Assembly (NCBI RefSeq): GCF_003490595.1 | Contig: NZ_QQGY01000016.1 | Coordinates: 1-15,166 of the forward strand | Reading direction: 5' to 3' | Source: Haemophilus haemolyticus_L | GTDB taxonomy: Bacteria; Pseudomonadota; Gammaproteobacteria; Enterobacterales; Pasteurellaceae | DNA: 15,166 nt | Shown here: piece by piece, positions 1 through 6,254 of the stretch | Position numbering within the stretch: position 1 is the stretch's first letter | Layout: the number at the start of each line of letters is the position of its first letter | Notes under the pieces: model-generated | Told to the model about the DNA's origin: nothing | Database searches by the model: none | The model's input: only the letters and a program-made list of their open reading frames with translations | Translations under genes and position numbers: made by a program

Positions 1-206
1 GAGAGGGTTGTAAGTAATAAAACATGAGAGTTTCCTTTTTTGTTTAGATTGATTTTGACACTCATATTCTAAATGGGAAAATCTCACTTTTTATTATGAT
101 TTGTCAGATTAAGTCTGATCTTCTACAATTTATACTCAACCCTTTTGTTTACGATAAATGCCAATGAAATTGAAATTTCTTTATTTTTCACCGCACTTTA
201 TTTTCA
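1..206. other. Intergenic region downstream of cyuA
   Basis: No gene is recognisable here. The stretch is AT-rich. It holds an uptake signal at 190-198, a TTGACA at 55-60 without a convincing -10 element at the usual spacing, and a short dyad (TCAGA, five bases, TCTGA) at 104-118. No stem followed by a T run is visible after the cyuA stop, so termination of that unit is unexplained. The neighbour to the left is outside the window. Confidence 0.5.
190..198 (-). repeat. DNA uptake signal sequence
   Basis: Exact nine-base match to the Haemophilus uptake signal, AAGTGCGGT on the minus strand. It lies just beyond the cyuA stop codon and has no inverted partner, so it does not form the usual terminator hairpin. 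Confidence 0.9.
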
Positions 207-1511
207 TTAAGGACAAGGTTTACTCACCATGATTTCAATAACCTGTCTGTCGATATGTTGCATACTTTTTGATGCAATAGCGCAGAGATTATCAATGGTT
301 TGATCAAGATCGTGTTCGACAATACCTTCATTGCCAGTAACATGGGTTTCATCCATTGCCATAAGTACCGATTTATAGCCTGAAGCAACGCTGGTGGAGA
401 CTTTCATTGCACAGCTATTGGCGGCACCATCACAGATAATGCCACTAATATCGCCAATCATGCTACAGATGCCCATGCTAGCTGTTTCAAATTTGCCTGT
501 GAGTAAATAAGCAATACCAGCACAGCTTCCCATTGATGCCGTAGTTACAGCACAAAGTGCGGAGAGTTTGGGTAATTTACTATGAATATAAATGGCCATT
601 AAGTGGGATAAGAAAAGTGCGCGGATTCGTTTTTCTTCACTCACTTTGAGATAATCTGCAACAACGACAACAGGCATCGTTGCCGCGATCCCTTGATTGC
701 CGGAACCAGAATTGCTCATCGCAGGCAGCGTAGCTCCGCCCATTCTTGCGTCTGATGCGGCTGTAGTTTCAATCATAATTTTGCTTAGCAAATCATCAGA
801 AATTAAACCGCTACCCACTTGTTTTCTCAACGTGCGACCAATATGCAAGCCATAATTTTCTCGCAAACCTTCATCTGAAAGCGCTCGATTCAGCTCTGCA
901 GCTTGACTAATAAAACGAATTTTTCCTAATTCAACTGCATTGGAAAATTCAAAAAGCTCGCGTGCACTAATTTGTTTAAACACTTCATAAGGATCGTAAT
1001 TAGCACATTCATCCTCCACTTTCTGAAAAATGATTTCACCATTTTTTTCGATCAAAATAACATTGGTATGCTGATCTTGAATGGCTACTTTCACGTAATC
1101 ATTATCGGCAAACAATGTTGATTCTGAATATAAAATATGTTCGGTTTGATGAATATCTACACTCACTAATTTTTGTTCAAGCATAGATTTAGCGGCAATA
1201 ACTTGCTCTGGCGTAATATGTTTTAATACTTCTAAACCGCCATCTGGGTTACCGCCTAATGCGCCAATTGCCGCAGCAATAGGCAATCCCACCATACCTG
1301 TTCCTGGCACTGCAACACCCAATCCATTTTTCATTAAGTTTGGCGACACCTTGGCTTCAATACGTTCAGGCGTTTTGCCCAAATATTTCGCAGCTGTAGC
1401 AGATGCGAGCGCAAGAGAAATGGGTTCAGTACAGCCTAGGGCTGGCACAACATCATGTTTAACGATGTGGAGTAATGGTTTTTCAATTTCGTTAAGTCTT
1501 TCTTGATTCAT
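207..1511 (-). CDS. cyuA: L-cysteine desulfidase, CyuA/YhaM (UPF0597) family
   Basis: A 434-residue cytoplasmic enzyme of the serine dehydratase alpha-like UPF0597 family. Characterised members break L-cysteine into pyruvate, ammonia and sulfide using a [4Fe-4S] cluster. Visible in the sequence are the GCTEP motif (C27), a glycine- and serine-rich substrate loop (SNSGSGNQG), and C320 and C360 (in CDGA) near the C-terminus. The 40-residue gap between the last two cysteines equals that of the cluster ligands I recall for the archaeal enzyme (25, 282, 322), which supports an active iron-sulfur protein. The length is normal for the family. The ATG is preceded only by a weak AAAGAA. It is the third gene of a polA-cupin-cyuA unit, 18 bases after the cupin. 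E. coli cyuA belongs to an anaerobic cysteine operon with a transporter and a regulator, and neither is seen here. The family call is firm and the substrate is inferred. Confidence 0.88.
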   Translation of the reverse strand: MNQERLNEIEKPLLHIVKHDVVPALGCTEPISLALASATAAKYLGKTPERIEAKVSPNLMKNGLGVAVPGTGMVGLPIAAAIGALGGNPDGGLEVLKHITPEQVIAAKSMLEQKLVSVDIHQTEHILYSESTLFADNDYVKVAIQDQHTNVILIEKNGEIIFQKVEDECANYDPYEVFKQISARELFEFSNAVELGKIRFISQAAELNRALSDEGLRENYGLHIGRTLRKQVGSGLISDDLLSKIMIETTAASDARMGGATLPAMSNSGSGNQGIAATMPVVVVADYLKVSEEKRIRALFLSHLMAIYIHSKLPKLSALCAVTTASMGSCAGIAYLLTGKFETASMGICSMIGDISGIICDGAANSCAMKVSTSVASGYKSVLMAMDETHVTGNEGIVEHDLDQTIDNLCAIASKSMQHIDRQVIEIMVSKPCP

Positions 1512-1529
1512 AAAATTCTTTTTAATTTG

Positions 1530-1844
1530 TTAAATACTGTCTTCTTTCTCTATGACTAATATACGCGCTTCACCTTGTGGATGAGCAACATGTTCGGTAC
1601 CGATACCCGCATAAAAAATATCACCCGTATGGAGCAATACGGCTTTCTCTTGACCATCTTCTTTGTAGCGCATTTCCACCGTACCATTCATGACAGCAAA
1701 GACTTCTTCACCGTCATTGATATGCCATTTGTAAGGTTTATCTGTCCAGTGTAGACGCACCGAAATACCATTCATATTGGTAATATCGAGGGCTCCCCAA
1801 GTACGTTTTGCCGTAAAGTGGCGACTTTTAATAACTTTATTCAT
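1530..1844 (-). CDS. Small single-domain cupin protein
   Basis: A 104-residue protein that is essentially one cupin beta-barrel. Motif 1 is seen around residues 40-54 (WHINDGEE and then a glycine), supplying H41, N43 and E46 or E47. Motif 2 is around residues 74-88 (GDIFYAGIGTEHVAH), supplying H85. These could hold one metal ion, although the usual HxH of motif 1 is HxN here. No signal peptide or membrane segment is present. The ribosome binding site AAGGAA lies seven bases before the ATG and overlaps the polA stop codon, so translation is probably coupled to polA. Small cupins of this kind include sugar or small-molecule binders and dioxygenase-like proteins. The sequence does not show which, so no specific function is assigned. 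Its place between polA and a cysteine desulfidase gives only a weak hint of a thiol or metal link. Confidence 0.85.
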   Translation of the reverse strand: MNKVIKSRHFTAKRTWGALDITNMNGISVRLHWTDKPYKWHINDGEEVFAVMNGTVEMRYKEDGQEKAVLLHTGDIFYAGIGTEHVAHPQGEARILVIEKEDSI

Positions 1845-1855
1845 GATTAAATTCC

Positions 1856-4663
1856 TTAGTGCGCTTCATCCCAATTTTGTCCAACACCTACTTCCACAAT
1901 CAACGGAACAACTAATTTCGCAGCGGCTTCCATGTGTTGTTTAATTTGCTCACGGAAAAATTCTACTTTTTCTGACCGCACTTCAAACACTAATTCATCG
2001 TGTACTTGCATAATCATTTCAATATCTGGATCGTGACGGATTACTTCATCAATTTTAATCATCGCTCGTTTAATAATATCCGCAGCCGTGCCTTGCATCG
2101 GTGCATTGATCGCTACGCGTTCTGCTCCTTTACGACGCATAGCATTGCTAGAATTAATATCAGGTAAATATAAACGGCGACCAAATAGCGTTTCCACATA
2201 GCCTTGTGCTTTCGCTTTTTCACGGATATCGGTCATAAATTGCTGTACGCCAGGATAGCGTTGGAAATATAAATCCATATATTTTTGTGCATCTGGACGG
2301 GAAATACCCAGTTGGCGTGAAAGTCCAAACGCAGACATTCCATAAATTAAGCCGAAATTAATTGCTTTAGCATTGCGACGTTGCTCACTGGTGACTTCAT
2401 CTAATGACACGCCAAAGATTTCAGCTGCCGTGGAGCGGTGAATATCTTTGCCTTGAGAGAAGGCGTTAATTAAGCCTTGATCGCCGGAAAGATGCGCCAT
2501 AATGCGTAACTCAATTTGAGAATAGTCAGCGGCGACAATAGAATAATCTTCACGCGTGATAAATGCTTGTCGAATACGACGACCTTCTTCATTCCGAATT
2601 GGGATATTTTGTAGGTTTGGATCACTTGATGATAAACGCCCTGTCGCCGTGACGGCTTGATGATAAGAGGTATGCACTCGGCCTGTTTGTGAATTGACCA
2701 TTTGAGGCAGTTTATCCGTGTAAGTGGATTTGAGTTTACTCAAGCCACGATGTTCAACCAAAATTTTTGGTAATTCGTGGCTATAGGCTAATTCTTCCAA
2801 TACTTCTTCATTCGTTGATGGCGCACCTTTTGGCGTTTTTTGTAAAATAGGTAGCCCAAGTTTATCGAACAAAATTTCTTGCAATTGTTTGGTGGAGGCC
2901 AAATTAAATGGCTGACCCGCTAATGCGTAAGCTTGTTCCTCAAGTGCGGTTAATCTTGTGGCAATTTCGTTAGATTGTATAAAGAGGGCATCACTATCAA
3001 TCAAAACGCCTGTACGTTCCATACGAGAAAGCACATGGAGTAATGGTAACTCCATTGTTTTATACAATTCAACAAGCGTTGGTTCTTCTTGCAATTTCAA
3101 CCACAGTGCTTGTTGTAATTTCATTGTCACATCAGCATCTTCTGCCGCGTATTCTGTGGCTTGTTCTAAGGGGATTTGATTAAACGTAAGCTGACCTTTC
3201 CCTTTTCCTGCAATACTTTCAAATGCGATAGTCTCATGCCCTAAATAACGTTTAGCTAAATCGTCCATATTATGACGACCCGTACTGTTTAGCGTATAAG
3301 AAAGCAACATCGTATCAAATTCAACACCTTGTAATTCAATGCCATGACGGGCAAAAATGCTTTCATCAAATTTAATATTTTGTCCAATTTTGCGAATGTT
3401 AGGATTTTCTAAAATGGGTTTGATAGCTGCAAGTGCAGTCGATTTTTCGAGTGTTTTTGGCGCATCCAAATAATCCAATTGCAATGGTAAATAAGCGGCT
3501 TCGCCATTTTCAAGAGCAAAAGAGATACCTACTAAATTCGCAGACATATAATCAAGACTGTCTGTTTCAGTATCGACTGCAATGAGTTTTGCTGAATTGA
3601 GTTTTTCAATCCAGCGTGTTAAATCCGCTTGAGTGAGCAAGGATTCATATTTTGTACGATCGATTTGAATTTTAGGCGTATTTTCCACCGCACTATTTCT
3701 CACCGAGTTTTGAGCTGGTGATGTCGCCTGATACTGGTTAATTTTCACTGGCTGTTCAGTGGTTTGGGTTATGGAGTCAGCACCATTCATCACTTCATTA
3801 AGCCAGCGTTTAAATTCGTAGCGAGCAAAATATTCGATGAGTTGATCGTTTTGACTTTCTCCAAGCAACAATTCATCTGTTGTCACGTTAAGTTCAACAT
3901 CGGTTTTGATGGTTGCTAATGTATAAGAAAGATCGGCATTGTTTTTTTCTGCCAATAATTTTTCACCTAGTTTTTTCGCACCACGAATTGGTAGTTCTGC
4001 TACTTTTTCAAGATTGGCATAAATCTCAGCCATACTTCCGATGCCTTGTAGTAAACCAAGTGCAGTTTTTTCGCCAACGCCAGCAACGCCCGGAATGTTA
4101 TCTGCACTATCGCCCATGAGTGCTAGATAATCAATGATGAGTTCAGGTGGAATACCGTATTTTTCAATCACACCCTTGCGATCCAATAAGCTATTATTCA
4201 TGGTGTTGATAAGCATAATATTGTCATCAACTAACTGTGCCATATCTTTATCGCCAGTACTAATGAGCACTTTTTTACCTAAACGCGATGCTTGTAGTGC
4301 GAGCGTACCGATGACATCATCCGCTTCGACACCTTCAATGACTAAAAGAGGAATGCCAAGGGCACGAATCATATCGTGCAAAGGCTGAATTTGTTTGCGT
4401 AAATCATCAGGCATTGGTGGACGGTGAGATTTATATTGTTCAAACATTTCATCACGAAATGTTTTCCCTTTTGCATCAAAAACAACGGCTATATGAGAGG
4501 GTTGTACTTGTGAGATGAGGCTTTTTAGCATATTTAACACGCCGTACATTGCACCTGTTGGCTCACCTGCGGCATTAGTTAAAGGTGGAAAGGCATGAAA
4601 TGCACGATATAAATAAGAAGAACCATCCACTAGCACAAGAGGATTTGTTGCAATTTGGGCCAT
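1856..4663 (-). CDS. polA: DNA polymerase I
   Basis: A full-length 935-residue family A polymerase (E. coli has 928), acting in Okazaki fragment maturation and repair synthesis. The order is an N-terminal 5'-nuclease domain (about 1-300, opening with LVDGSSYLYRAFHA), a variable linker (about 300-335), a 3'-5' exonuclease domain and the polymerase. Exonuclease motif I is intact (D364 and E366 in VDTETDS). Polymerase motif A carries D713 in AADYSQIELR, motif B is RRNAKAINFGLIYG, and motif C has D889 in QVHDELVF. Every catalytic residue I looked for is present, so proofreading and both nuclease activities should work. The ATG at 4663 fits the family N-terminus. A GAGA upstream is a modest ribosome site. 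It is the first gene of the minus-strand unit and is divergent from zapA. Two uptake signals lie inside the gene. Confidence 0.98.
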   Translation of the reverse strand: MAQIATNPLVLVDGSSYLYRAFHAFPPLTNAAGEPTGAMYGVLNMLKSLISQVQPSHIAVVFDAKGKTFRDEMFEQYKSHRPPMPDDLRKQIQPLHDMIRALGIPLLVIEGVEADDVIGTLALQASRLGKKVLISTGDKDMAQLVDDNIMLINTMNNSLLDRKGVIEKYGIPPELIIDYLALMGDSADNIPGVAGVGEKTALGLLQGIGSMAEIYANLEKVAELPIRGAKKLGEKLLAEKNNADLSYTLATIKTDVELNVTTDELLLGESQNDQLIEYFARYEFKRWLNEVMNGADSITQTTEQPVKINQYQATSPAQNSVRNSAVENTPKIQIDRTKYESLLTQADLTRWIEKLNSAKLIAVDTETDSLDYMSANLVGISFALENGEAAYLPLQLDYLDAPKTLEKSTALAAIKPILENPNIRKIGQNIKFDESIFARHGIELQGVEFDTMLLSYTLNSTGRHNMDDLAKRYLGHETIAFESIAGKGKGQLTFNQIPLEQATEYAAEDADVTMKLQQALWLKLQEEPTLVELYKTMELPLLHVLSRMERTGVLIDSDALFIQSNEIATRLTALEEQAYALAGQPFNLASTKQLQEILFDKLGLPILQKTPKGAPSTNEEVLEELAYSHELPKILVEHRGLSKLKSTYTDKLPQMVNSQTGRVHTSYHQAVTATGRLSSSDPNLQNIPIRNEEGRRIRQAFITREDYSIVAADYSQIELRIMAHLSGDQGLINAFSQGKDIHRSTAAEIFGVSLDEVTSEQRRNAKAINFGLIYGMSAFGLSRQLGISRPDAQKYMDLYFQRYPGVQQFMTDIREKAKAQGYVETLFGRRLYLPDINSSNAMRRKGAERVAINAPMQGTAADIIKRAMIKIDEVIRHDPDIEMIMQVHDELVFEVRSEKVEFFREQIKQHMEAAAKLVVPLIVEVGVGQNWDEAH
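1975..1983 (-). repeat. DNA uptake signal sequence
   Basis: Exact AAGTGCGGT on the minus strand, inside the polA 3' end, where it is read as the codons for E-V-R-S. Confidence 0.9.
2942..2950 (+). repeat. DNA uptake signal sequence
   Basis: Exact AAGTGCGGT on the plus strand, antisense within polA. The polA coding strand reads it as part of L-T-A-L-E. Confidence 0.9.
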
Positions 4664-4695
4664 AAAAATCTCGTTTTAAACTGAAAAATGCGGGC

Positions 4696-4725
4696 ATTAT
4701 AGCGTAATTTATGGTGATGAGCGAA
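4696..4725 (-). promoter_or_regulatory. Probable polA promoter (sigma-70 type)
   Basis: On the minus strand a perfect TATAAT lies at 4701-4696, preceded 18 bases upstream by TTCGCT, a weak -35 (three of six matches). This would start transcription about 30 bases before the polA ATG and drive polA, the cupin and cyuA. The -10 is convincing and the -35 is not. Confidence 0.5.
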
Positions 4726-4747
4726 CGGCGGATTCAATGTAAAATTT

Positions 4748-4776
4748 GTGACGAACGTTTTTTGCTATGGCATAAT
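4748..4776 (+). promoter_or_regulatory. Probable zapA promoter (sigma-70 type)
   Basis: GTGACG (four of six matches to the -35 consensus) at 4748-4753 and CATAAT (five of six to the -10) at 4771-4776, separated by 17 bases. This suggests a start near 4783, about 30 bases before zapA. It is back to back with the polA promoter in the same 148-base gap. Confidence 0.5.
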
Positions 4777-4811
4777 ATCCGCCACTCAAATATTTAATTT
4801 AAGGAAATCAA

Positions 4812-5114
4812 ATGTCGTTAAAATTGGTCGAAATTTTAGTTTTGGGTCAGGTCTTACGTTTAAACGTGCCCGTTGAACAAGAAGAATTATTGCGCCAAGC
4901 TGCCCGTAATTTAGATATATTGGTTTCTGAAATGAAAGAAAAGACAGGCCTTATTCAGCTTGATCGTGTGCTTTCTATTGTGGCGCTTAATTTGAGTTTT
5001 GAATTAAGCCAAGAAAAAAATAAAGCGGCTAAAATTGAAGAGGTATTGAGAACGGGTATCCAACAATTAGATCATTCGTTAGAAAATATCCGTGTAACTA
5101 AAGAACAATATTAA
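4812..5114 (+). CDS. zapA: Cell division protein ZapA
   Basis: A 100-residue cytoplasmic protein that binds FtsZ and bundles its protofilaments at the division ring. The length and layout match the family: an N-terminal globular domain opening with an EILVLGQVLRLNVP stretch and the typical EELLRQAARNLD helix, then a long amphipathic helix of about 50 residues that forms the coiled coil for dimers and tetramers. The start is supported by AAGGAAA six bases before the ATG. The identity is strengthened by position: zapA, then 6S RNA, then fau is a conserved gammaproteobacterial order. No clear terminator separates it from the 6S region, only an imperfect inverted repeat starting at the uptake signal 5121-5129. 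Confidence 0.93.
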   Translation: MSLKLVEILVLGQVLRLNVPVEQEELLRQAARNLDILVSEMKEKTGLIQLDRVLSIVALNLSFELSQEKNKAAKIEEVLRTGIQQLDHSLENIRVTKEQY

Positions 5115-5120
5115 ATTTAA

Positions 5121-5129
5121 AAGTGCGGT
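5121..5129 (+). repeat. DNA uptake signal sequence
   Basis: Exact AAGTGCGGT seven bases after the zapA stop codon. Its GCGGTG (5125-5130) can pair with CACCGC at 5192-5197, and CTGAG/CTCAG further inside can extend a loose stem, but no T run follows, so a terminator is doubtful. Confidence 0.9.
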
Positions 5130-5307
5130 GGAATTGAGCTGAGATTTTTAAACTAGAAGACACAGTTAATTCGGCTCAGTAATTAAAAAATCACCGCTAT
5201 GTCTTTTAGATTTCCCTTACGAATATCAATAAATACCTAAAACTAATTTGTATTATCACACTCTTTGCCGTTTTATAAGCAACTCGTTAAAATTGACAAA
5301 TAAATGC

Positions 5308-5347
5308 TAGTCAATACTGAGAATTTGGGCTAGTATAAACCTATAAG
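5308..5347 (+). promoter_or_regulatory. Possible proximal promoter of 6S RNA
   Basis: Just upstream of the folded 6S RNA lies GCTAGTATAAACC. TAGTAT (5331-5336) or TATAAA (5334-5339) can act as the -10. TAGTCA at 5308-5313 is a four-of-six -35 at 17 bases from TAGTAT. The start is expected near 5343-5348. A perfect TTGACA at 5293-5298 has no -10 at proper spacing. The exact element is uncertain. Confidence 0.4.
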
Positions 5348-5545
5348 AATTACCTGGAGTGTTCGTCAGTAGGCTATGTCCCTGAGCCGATACTTTAAAT
5401 CTTATAAATTGGTTTCCTATCGTTGGTGTGTAGGCTTAACCTTTGACTCGTTCATTGGGCTAAGAAACCTGAAAACGGTATCAACTGATTTCCTTGAACC
5501 GTCGGGTTCAAGGACTACTGCCCGCAGCGGCACTCTGGGTCCTAT
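5348..5545 (+). ncRNA. ssrS: 6S RNA
   Basis: Structural RNA that mimics an open promoter, binds sigma-70 RNA polymerase and damps transcription in stationary phase. The ends pair: ACCTGGAGTG (5352-5361) with CACTCTGGGT (5531-5540), with two G-U pairs. The conserved template for product RNA synthesis, GTCCCTGAGCCGAT (5378-5391), is present, as are the CCTTGAA and TTCAAGG arms near 5492-5515 and the CTGCCCGCAGCGGCACTC 3' segment. All of this resembles the E. coli RNA in order and spacing. The length of about 198 nt is slightly more than the 183-184 nt of E. coli. Both ends are set by the pairing and may be off by a few bases. It sits between zapA and fau as in other gammaproteobacteria, and the fau coding region starts about 18 bases beyond it, so the two are likely cotranscribed and the RNA processed. 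Confidence 0.93.
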
Positions 5546-5562
5546 CTTCTTCTTTCATATCT

Positions 5563-6126
5563 ATGAATATTCAAAAACGCCAGAAAATCCGCGCTGAAAT
5601 CCGAAAAATACGCGCAAATTTAACCGCGCTTCAACAGTACCAAGCTGAACAATCGGTTACTCAACAGGCGTTAAATCTTATCGGGCAACGACAAGCCAAA
5701 AATATTGCATTATATTTTTCTTTTGATGGCGAAATTTCAACAAAAGCGTTAATCCAATCCCTTTGGATGCAAAACAAAAATGTGTATTTGCCTGTTTTAC
5801 ATCCTTTTACTCAACATCATTTATTGTTTTTACGCTATTTACCTGATACGCCAATGAAACCAAATCAGTTTGGTATTTGGGAGCCGAAGCTGAATGTTCA
5901 AAATGTTTTGTCATTAAATGAATTGGATATTTTATTTACGCCATTGGTGGCTTTTGATAAACAGGGAAATCGCCTTGGCATGGGGGGGGGATTTTATGAT
6001 CGCACGTTGCAGAATTGGCAAGATAAATCTTTTATTCCAGTAGGTTTAGCGCATCGATGTCAGCAAGTAGAAAATCTTCCTACTGAGCATTGGGATGTGC
6101 CACTATTCGATATTTTGGTAGGTTGA
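5563..6126 (+). CDS. fau: 5-formyltetrahydrofolate cyclo-ligase
   Basis: A 187-residue enzyme that uses ATP to turn 5-formyl-tetrahydrofolate into 5,10-methenyl-tetrahydrofolate, recycling a stored or inhibitory folate (formerly ygfA). The basic N-terminus (QKRQKIRAEIRKIRANL), the central IALYFSFDGEISTKALIQSLW, and the nucleotide loop GMGGGFYDR (about residues 139-147) match the family. A longer open frame begins at 5494, but its extra part lies inside 6S RNA and starts with TTG. ATG 5563 gives the normal length and N-terminus. There is no visible Shine-Dalgarno sequence before it, so translation may be weak. The gene follows 6S RNA directly. One oddity is that the three glycine codons after M140 are GGG GGG GGA, making a run of nine G (5982-5990) that could slip. 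Confidence 0.93.
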   Translation: MNIQKRQKIRAEIRKIRANLTALQQYQAEQSVTQQALNLIGQRQAKNIALYFSFDGEISTKALIQSLWMQNKNVYLPVLHPFTQHHLLFLRYLPDTPMKPNQFGIWEPKLNVQNVLSLNELDILFTPLVAFDKQGNRLGMGGGFYDRTLQNWQDKSFIPVGLAHRCQQVENLPTEHWDVPLFDILVG

Positions 6127-6181
6127 AACCTATCATCAAATTTTTATTGATAGATAAAATCAAAAATATTTCAATTTTTCT

Positions 6182-6211
6182 CTTGAAATCCTTTCAAACG
6201 ATCTTACTTAA
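6182..6211 (+). promoter_or_regulatory. Probable sigma-32 heat-shock promoter of clpB
   Basis: CTTGAAA at 6182-6188 is an exact heat-shock -35. After 14 bases comes CTTACTTAA, a poor match to the C-rich -10. TTGAAA (6183-6188) also forms a perfect dyad with TTTCAA (6192-6197). The position, about 45 bases before the clpB ATG, fits. The assignment rests mainly on the -35 and on clpB being a heat-shock gene elsewhere. Confidence 0.55.
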
Positions 6212-6254
6212 TTTGAGCAAACGGCGAAAGCCAAAACCAAATTGAGGAAAGTGT

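Noticed and set aside
3686..3694. Additional uptake signals with one mismatch, as here (ACCGCACTA) and at several other places
   Set aside because: Only exact nine-base matches were listed. Single-mismatch forms are common by chance and by degeneration.
5293..5298. Perfect TTGACA as the 6S RNA -35 box
   Set aside because: No acceptable -10 lies 16-18 bases downstream, and the likely -10 near 5331-5339 is more than 30 bases away.
5494..5562. An N-terminal extension of fau by 23 residues
   Set aside because: It begins with TTG inside 6S RNA and adds residues not typical of the family, whereas ATG 5563 gives the expected length.
5376..5597. A 73-codon open frame on the plus strand
   Set aside because: It lies almost wholly inside the 6S RNA gene and resembles no protein. 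The paired RNA structure explains the sequence.
6130..6153. CTATCA/TGATAG inverted repeat after fau as a terminator
   Set aside because: The stem is only six AT-rich pairs with a loop of 12 bases, and an A-rich rather than T-rich stretch follows.
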